A stretch of DNA of 6,652 nt from Alistipes sp. GTDB lineage: Bacteria; Bacteroidota; Bacteroidia; Bacteroidales; Rikenellaceae. The notes beneath the pieces are model-generated. The model made no database searches, was not told the DNA's origin, and saw only the letters and a list, made by a program, of their open reading frames with translations. The position numbers were made by a program, and so were the translations under genes. Where the stretch lies: NCBI GenBank assembly GCA_017380275.1, contig JAFOEH010000155.1, positions 1 through 6,652 of the forward strand, read 5' to 3'. Positions 1 through 6,652 of the stretch are shown here, piece after piece. Numbering within the stretch: position 1 is the first letter of the stretch; every line of letters starts with the position of its first letter.

Positions 1-566
1 CATTTTTCGTGCCCATATATGTGGTTGCGCTGATGCTGTTTCTCAATACCATATATCTATATTACCCGATGCGGCTGAAGGTGTACCTGATCTGGGTGGT
101 GACGCTCTACTCGACCGTGCTGCCGATGCTCACCGTTGCGCTGCTGAAGCGTCTGCAGCGACTGCGTGGACGGGAGATTCCGAAACGATACGGGATGACG
201 GTGGTGATGGTGGTCTCGGCGTGTTGTTTTCTGCTGTGTGCGATGACGATGATGAAGGCCCCCTCGCTGGTGATGTTCCGTAAGATTGCAGTGGCGGCGG
301 CGTTGTGTAACCTCTTCTGCTTGGGAGCGTCGTACTTTACGCGTGTGAGTACCCACCTGACGGCTATGGGCGCGGCGGTGGCGTTGTTCGTGGTGCTTAA
401 TATTGCGGGCGAGCAGGCTATGTTCTGGGTGCTGATAGCAACGCTGTTGGCGGCCGGAGGGCTGGCCTCGGTGAGATTATATATGGGGCGGCACAGAAGC
501 CTGCAGCTCCTGATCGGATTTGTGGGAGGGTTTGCGATGGGGGTTATCTCCCTGTTATGGATTTAG
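1..566 (+). CDS. PAP2-related integral membrane protein, partial (5' end outside window)
   Basis: The reading frame is open from base 3 and ends at TAG 564-566, so the N-terminus lies upstream. The GTG at 9 is probably internal: the residues before it (Phe-Phe, then Val-Pro-Ile-Tyr) resemble the 'HPlxxPxY' opening I recall from a Bacteroidota membrane-protein family, so perhaps 15-25 residues are missing. Counting from GTG 9, about six hydrophobic segments cover most of 185 residues, with a basic cytoplasmic-looking loop (KRLQRLRGREIPKR, 47-60). Two places resemble PAP2 phosphatase motifs in degenerate form: Ser-Thr-His at 114-116, where PAP2 has PSGH, and Arg156-x5-His162 in a 'VRLYMGRH' segment followed by Gln166, where PAP2 has SRx5Hx3D. 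The fold is therefore probably PAP2-like, but lipid-phosphate phosphatase activity is doubtful. A terminator-like hairpin follows directly. The fold assignment rests on motif reading, not a search. Confidence 0.7.
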   Translation, partial: FFVPIYVVALMLFLNTIYLYYPMRLKVYLIWVVTLYSTVLPMLTVALLKRLQRLRGREIPKRYGMTVVMVVSACCFLLCAMTMMKAPSLVMFRKIAVAAALCNLFCLGASYFTRVSTHLTAMGAAVALFVVLNIAGEQAMFWVLIATLLAAGGLASVRLYMGRHRSLQLLIGFVGGFAMGVISLLWI

Positions 567-586
567 ATACAATCCCTCCAAATGAT

Positions 587-617
587 AAAGGGTGCCCCGA
601 CGGGACACCCTCTTTTT
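587..617 (+). terminator. Rho-independent terminator between convergent genes, possibly bidirectional
   Basis: GGGTG (590-594) pairs with CACCC (606-610). Inside this, CCC (595-597) pairs with GGG (602-604) across a bulged A605, closing a CGAC tetraloop. The plus strand continues TCTTTTT (611-617), a good T tract for ending the membrane-protein gene that stops at 566. On the minus strand the hairpin is followed by CTTTATCATTT, a weaker T-rich run that could also end the kinase/transporter transcript, which stops at 636. Its position between two converging stop codons supports the call. Confidence 0.8.
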
Positions 618-635
618 GTATCTGCGACCGAACTA

Positions 636-1874
636 TTACGCAAGCAGAGGCTTAACAACTCCGAAGAGCAGATAAGCTACGATAAGCGTAACTACGATAT
701 TGAAACCCTGTGCCGTGAGGAAGGCCCACAACGGACGGCGGTTATCTTTCGAGAAGATGTCGGCAAAGCGAGTCTCCAGACCAACGCATACGAAGGCGAT
801 GCTGAACAGAGTGTTGGTGAAGCCCTTGGTGATCTTGCCCACAGCCTTGGCACTCTCGACATCCATCAAGAAGCTGAAGACCAGAGATGCAAGTACAAAT
901 CCTACGACGAACTTCGGGAAGCGATCCCAGATAACGCCGATGGTCGGCTTCTCCTCGGTCTGCTTGCCCTGATAGCTCCACATAAGCGAGATGACGAATG
1001 CCGCCAGACCGAGCAGTACGTTCTGCGACGACTTGACGATGATGGCCGTCTGCGCTGCGGCCTCGCCGAGCATTGTGCCCGATGCGGCAACGGCTCCCGT
1101 AGTGTCGATCGTACCTCCGAGCCAAGCTCCTGCGACCTCCTCACTAAGGCCCATAACGCCTGCGAGCCAAGGCATAACGTACATCATCGGGATGGCGCAG
1201 ACCAGCACGAGCGAGATGATGTAAGAGAGCTTCTTGTTGTCGCCCTTGATCACGCCCGCCGTAGCGATAGCGGCCGAAACACCACAGATCGAAACCGATG
1301 AGGCCAGCATCGTGGACATCTCACGATCAACACCGAAGCGGCGCGAGATGAAGAATGCGAAGTACCACACCGTGAAGACTACGATGAGTGCCTGTGCAAG
1401 GCCAAATACGCCCGACTTCATAACCTCACCAAAGAGGATCGTCGAGCCCAGGCAGACGATACCGATCTTGATGTAGAACTCGCTCTGGATGGCGGGTTTG
1501 AGCCACTCGGGGACGCAGAAGATGTTGCTCACGATGAGTCCGAAGATCACCGAGAAGAATACCGACTCCAAGCCCCACTCCTTGATGATGGGGATGTTGG
1601 CCACAACCTGCGCACCGAGCGAGAGGGCGAAGATGACGAGCAGCGAAAGGAATATGCCCACCATCTTGCGTCTAAGGACGGCCTGACACAGATAGGTCAA
1701 ACCTAAAATTGATGCGAACATCGTCAGGGCCTTAAGCCACGAATCGGCCGAGCCAAGCTCCTTGGGCATTGTCGGCATAGCGGAGGGAAAGAGTGTCGCC
1801 AGAAGCAGTACGATGGCACCGGCATAGACGATTACCCAATCCTCATTCTTGAGAGTTGCTAAAAGTTTTTTCAT
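636..1874 (-). CDS. YeiH/UPF0324-family membrane transporter (putative sulfate exporter)
   Basis: A 412-residue polytopic inner-membrane protein with about 11-12 hydrophobic segments. It belongs to the family of E. coli YeiH (Pfam Cons_hypoth698), usually named 'putative sulfate exporter'; the transported substrate is not firmly established for most members. Family signatures are visible: SICGVSAA (195-202) followed by IATAGVIKGD, GGTIDTTGAVAASG (253-266), VKSSQN (280-285) and FVCVGLETRF (361-370). The protein is longer than the roughly 350 residues of E. coli YeiH because of an extended N-terminal part (hydrophobic segments near 14-30, 48-65 and 72-93) and a hydrophilic loop near 301-318 (YQGKQTEEKP). 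The ATG at 1872-1874 lies 19 bp after the kinase stop on the same strand. The gap is A/T-rich with no Shine-Dalgarno, as is usual in Bacteroidota. It is probably cotranscribed with the kinase and ends at the hairpin at 587-617. Family is secure; substrate is inferred from the family name only. Confidence 0.88.
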   Translation of the reverse strand: MKKLLATLKNEDWVIVYAGAIVLLLATLFPSAMPTMPKELGSADSWLKALTMFASILGLTYLCQAVLRRKMVGIFLSLLVIFALSLGAQVVANIPIIKEWGLESVFFSVIFGLIVSNIFCVPEWLKPAIQSEFYIKIGIVCLGSTILFGEVMKSGVFGLAQALIVVFTVWYFAFFISRRFGVDREMSTMLASSVSICGVSAAIATAGVIKGDNKKLSYIISLVLVCAIPMMYVMPWLAGVMGLSEEVAGAWLGGTIDTTGAVAASGTMLGEAAAQTAIIVKSSQNVLLGLAAFVISLMWSYQGKQTEEKPTIGVIWDRFPKFVVGFVLASLVFSFLMDVESAKAVGKITKGFTNTLFSIAFVCVGLETRFADIFSKDNRRPLWAFLTAQGFNIVVTLIVAYLLFGVVKPLLA

Positions 1875-1893
1875 TTATTTAGTCGTTTATATT

Positions 1894-3000
1894 TTAATTT
1901 CTCTTGTCGATCTCGTTCAGGGCGTAGGCATAGGCTCCCATTGAGATGGCGGTGCTGGCACCGATGTGCGAGATCATCACGCCGATGCGCTTCTGCGGAT
2001 CGTACGTTACCACCTTGTCCGAGCCATAGACCTTCAGCTCGCGCGATGCGCCACGAGCAAAGAGCTCGAACTCCTCCTCATTGTCCAGATCATAGACCTT
2101 CATCTGCACGCGGTCGAACGCCTCACCCGAGATTGAGTGCATCTCCGAACGCAACTCCTTCAGCAGGGCGGGCATAATATACTTCTTGGCCGCCATGATG
2201 CCGCCGCCGATGACAATCACGCCGTCGATGAGCGTTACGGCCGTAGCCATCGCATCGCCAGCAACCTCGCCCAGCGTAGCGAACGCCTTGCGGGCAGCCT
2301 CCTGATTGCCCTCTCGCTTGCCCTCGGCAATGTCGAATATATCCTTCGGCTTGAGCGTGGGATCGTCAATGCCCGAAGCCTCACGATAGACTCTCTTTAC
2401 GGCACGAACGGCAACACCATCCTCGACCATCACCTCGGGCATATACTTGTGGCGCAGGCAGAAGGTCTCAATACACGAGTTATCGCCCGTGTGCAGCTCG
2501 CCCTTGGTCACAAAGCCAAAGCCGAAGCCCGTACCGAACGTATAGCCCAGAAGGGTGTGGTAGCGCTTGGCGCTGCCCAAAGCCTCCAGACGCTCGTTGA
2601 TCTGGGGAAGTGCTCCCGCCAAAGCCTCGCCGTAGGCGTAGAGGTCGGCGTCGTTGTTGATATAGACGGGGATGCCGAACTTCTCTTCCAGGAAGGGGCC
2701 CAGAGCCACTCCGTCGCGGAACGAGGGGAAGTTGGGGAGGTAGAATCCACCGACAATGCCATTGGCATAATCGGCTGGACCGGGGAAGGCAAAGCTGATT
2801 GCTACGGGCTTGTGGTCGAGCTGCGCGATGACGCGCTCGAAGCCCTCGACCATAGTGGCCATACAGCGGTCAAGATCGTCGGCTGACGAGGGGAGCGTGA
2901 TGGGGTCGATGATGAATCGGTTGGCCTGCATAGCACCGAATACGAAGTTGGTACCGCCAGCATCGAGTGTGATTACGGTTCGTTTATCGTCTCTATACAT
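1894..3000 (-). CDS. ROK-family sugar kinase, Bacteroidota-type without the zinc motif
   Basis: A 368-residue cytoplasmic protein of the ROK (repressor, ORF, kinase) family. The N-terminal phosphate-binding motif LDAGGTN is at 12-18, the predicted catalytic base Asp117 lies in INNDADLYAYGEA, the glycine-rich TFGTGFGFG is at 154-162, and the adenosine-side IVIGGG motif has its glycines at 265-267. There is no N-terminal helix-turn-helix, so it is a kinase-type and not a repressor-type ROK. It departs from classic glucokinases: the GH and CxCGxxGCxE zinc-binding region is missing, and a stretch with Cys176, Glu178, Cys181 and His184 stands in its place. An insertion (about 127-150) also precedes the GTGFG loop. 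I recall similar ROK proteins from Bacteroides genomes. The likely reaction is ATP-dependent phosphorylation of a hexose or amino sugar; the substrate cannot be read from the sequence. The ATG at 2998-3000 follows an A/T-rich leader and a -7 box at 3032-3039. It is the first gene of a unit with the YeiH-like transporter. Confidence 0.88.
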   Translation of the reverse strand: MYRDDKRTVITLDAGGTNFVFGAMQANRFIIDPITLPSSADDLDRCMATMVEGFERVIAQLDHKPVAISFAFPGPADYANGIVGGFYLPNFPSFRDGVALGPFLEEKFGIPVYINNDADLYAYGEALAGALPQINERLEALGSAKRYHTLLGYTFGTGFGFGFVTKGELHTGDNSCIETFCLRHKYMPEVMVEDGVAVRAVKRVYREASGIDDPTLKPKDIFDIAEGKREGNQEAARKAFATLGEVAGDAMATAVTLIDGVIVIGGGIMAAKKYIMPALLKELRSEMHSISGEAFDRVQMKVYDLDNEEEFELFARGASRELKVYGSDKVVTYDPQKRIGVMISHIGASTAISMGAYAYALNEIDKRN

Positions 3001-3031
3001 AATTTTTTGTCAAATAGTGTTCATAAACATT

Positions 3032-3039
3032 CAAAGATA
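3032..3039 (-). promoter_or_regulatory. Bacteroidota-type promoter -7 box for the kinase/transporter unit
   Basis: On the minus strand these bases read TATCTTTG, a full match to the Bacteroidota primary-sigma -7 consensus TAnnTTTG. About 20 bases further upstream (plus-strand 3060-3066) the minus strand reads ATTTCGG, a weak match to the TTTG -33 element. Transcription would start near 3025, giving a leader of about 25 nt before the ATG at 3000. The prediction rests on consensus and position only. Confidence 0.6.
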
Positions 3040-3074
3040 CGCAAAAATATGTGAATTTTCCGAAATAATTTGCT

Positions 3075-3082
3075 TAATTTTG
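3075..3082 (+). promoter_or_regulatory. Bacteroidota-type promoter -7 box for the phosphodiesterase/GH2 unit
   Basis: TAATTTTG matches TAnnTTTG at every fixed position. TGTG at 3050-3053, 21 bases upstream, is a weak -33 candidate. The transcript would begin near 3089 and have a leader of about 40 nt before ATG 3130. That leader is A/T-rich and has no Shine-Dalgarno, so initiation probably relies on an unstructured leader. The box lies 35 bp from the divergent minus-strand -7 box, so the two promoters would have overlapping upstream regions. Confidence 0.6.
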
Positions 3083-3129
3083 CCTAAACAAACTACTTTC
3101 CGATTTAACAACTTCAATAATTTACATCG

Positions 3130-4080
3130 ATGAAAACAAGATTATTTTCGCTTTCAGCGCTGATTGCAACCCTGTTACTCACATTTATGGTTGGTTGCAA
3201 CGGCAATTCAGCACCCGCGACGAAGGGCGATGAGAATCGCGCAGAGATGATTCTCAAGCATCTGCACAACCCCGCATCGGATTACGTCATCGTCATCAGC
3301 CACCGAGGCGACTGGCGCAACTATCCCGAGAACTCAATCCCCGCAATCGAGTCGGTGATCGAGATGGGAGCAGATATGGTGGAGATTGATATTGCGATGA
3401 CAAAGGATAGCGTTCTGGTGCTCTCGCACGACCGCACACTTGACCGTTGCACGACGGGAAAGGGACGCATAATCGATATGACCTACGACTCGTTGCAGAC
3501 CTTCGACCTTGAGTCGGCACACGGTGGCCACTTTGGTTACATACTGAAGATTCCTACGCTGCGCGAGGCTCTGCTCGTGTGCAAGGATCGAATCCTGGTG
3601 AATATCGACAAGGGATATGACTATTACGACGAGGTGCTGGCCCTGACCGAGGAGTTAGGCGTGACGCATCAGGTGCTCATTAAGGGTGGCAAGCCCTTGG
3701 CTGAGGTTGAGGCCAAGCTGGCCGAGCACGAGAATAATATGCTCTATATGCCTATCATCACCCCCGCGAATGAGGCGCATAAGCCTATGTTCGAGGAGTT
3801 TATCGCCGCAGAGAAGCCGCAGTTGGCATACGAGATCTGCTGGAGCAAGCTAACGCCCGAGGTGGAGTCGGCTATGGAGCGTGTTCAGCAGAGCGGCTCG
3901 AAGCTGTGGGTCAATACGTTGTGGAACTCGCTCAACGGAGGCCTGAGCGATGACGTGGCGTGGATGACCTCGGCAGATGAGGTCTATGGCAAATTGGTGG
4001 ATATGGGCGCACGAATGATTCAGACCGACCGTCCGGAGTTTATGATCGAGTATTTGCGCTCGCGTGGTATGCACGACTAA
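3130..4080 (+). CDS. Glycerophosphodiester phosphodiesterase-family lipoprotein (GDPD)
   Basis: A 316-residue protein with a lipoprotein signal peptide: Lys2 and Arg4, a hydrophobic core at 5-21, and a lipobox-like MVGC ending at Cys23, followed by a short Ser/Asn-rich linker. The mature protein is a GDPD TIM barrel: HRGDWRNYPENS (58-69) holds the first catalytic His58, Glu85 and Asp87 form the metal-binding ExD, His100-Asp101 supplies the second catalytic His, and TDRP (299-302) marks the final strand. The usual ExK strand is replaced by NIDKG (158-162), so Asp160 may replace the Glu metal ligand. The family hydrolyses glycerophosphodiesters to glycerol 3-phosphate plus an alcohol, using divalent metal. 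Here it would be membrane-anchored, facing the periplasm or cell surface. The true substrate is unknown and could be a glycan- or lipid-linked phosphodiester. The GH2 gene starts 16 bp downstream, so the two are probably cotranscribed. Confidence 0.9.
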   Translation: MKTRLFSLSALIATLLLTFMVGCNGNSAPATKGDENRAEMILKHLHNPASDYVIVISHRGDWRNYPENSIPAIESVIEMGADMVEIDIAMTKDSVLVLSHDRTLDRCTTGKGRIIDMTYDSLQTFDLESAHGGHFGYILKIPTLREALLVCKDRILVNIDKGYDYYDEVLALTEELGVTHQVLIKGGKPLAEVEAKLAEHENNMLYMPIITPANEAHKPMFEEFIAAEKPQLAYEICWSKLTPEVESAMERVQQSGSKLWVNTLWNSLNGGLSDDVAWMTSADEVYGKLVDMGARMIQTDRPEFMIEYLRSRGMHD

Positions 4081-4090
4081 GAAACAATAA

Positions 4091-6652
<2,562 letters not shown>

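Noticed and set aside
582..1301. Plus-strand 239-codon open frame opposite the YeiH-like gene
   Set aside because: Its translation is rich in charged residues with no family resemblance, while the minus-strand frame has clear family motifs. It also starts inside the terminator region, so it is an antisense shadow.
1875..1893. Possible separate promoter for the YeiH-like gene in the gap after the kinase
   Set aside because: The 19-bp gap is A/T-rich but contains no TAnnTTTG match, and the spacing is typical of an operon.
2137..2886. Plus-strand 249-codon open frame opposite the ROK kinase
   Set aside because: It is fully contained within the kinase gene, whose frame has intact ROK motifs. 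The antisense frame is open only because of codon bias and shows no recognisable domain or leader signal.
3018..3029. Short inverted repeat TGTT-CATA-AACA near the predicted minus-strand start site, considered as an operator
   Set aside because: The arms are only 4 bp and do not extend. Such a repeat is expected by chance in A/T-rich intergenic DNA and no second copy is present.

Overview
This window looks like chromosomal DNA from a gut-type Bacteroidota species. The reasons are: no Shine-Dalgarno sequences before the genes but A/T-rich leaders; two promoter -7 boxes that match the Bacteroidota consensus TAnnTTTG; and proteins of recognisable Bacteroidota subfamilies (an unusual ROK kinase, a secreted long GH2 beta-galactosidase, a glycerophosphodiesterase lipoprotein). 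The fairly GC-rich coding sequence suggests an Alistipes-like member of the Rikenellaceae, but the genus is a guess.

Layout. Bases 1-566 (+) hold the 3' part of a PAP2-related integral membrane protein whose first residues lie outside the window. A hairpin with a T tract (587-617) separates it from a convergent two-gene minus-strand unit: an atypical ROK-family sugar kinase (3000-1894) followed 19 bp later by a YeiH/UPF0324-family 'putative sulfate exporter' (1874-636). A 129-bp intergenic region (3001-3129) carries back-to-back promoters. From it a plus-strand unit runs to the right: a glycerophosphodiester phosphodiesterase lipoprotein (3130-4080), then after 16 bp a secreted GH2 beta-galactosidase (4097 to beyond the window end; 852 codons visible).

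How the genes may work together. The plus-strand pair would act outside the cytoplasm, one enzyme on phosphodiesters and one on beta-galactosides. The minus-strand pair would act in the cytoplasm and inner membrane, as sugar phosphorylation and anion export. This is consistent with a small glycan or glycolipid salvage locus with divergent control, but that link is inferred from gene position only. No SusC/SusD pair, sulfatase, regulator, mobile element, CRISPR array, tRNA or rRNA is visible. I see no clear evidence of a wholly new system. The least explained items are the ROK subfamily without its zinc motif, the degenerate PAP2-like protein, and the two unusual gene pairings.
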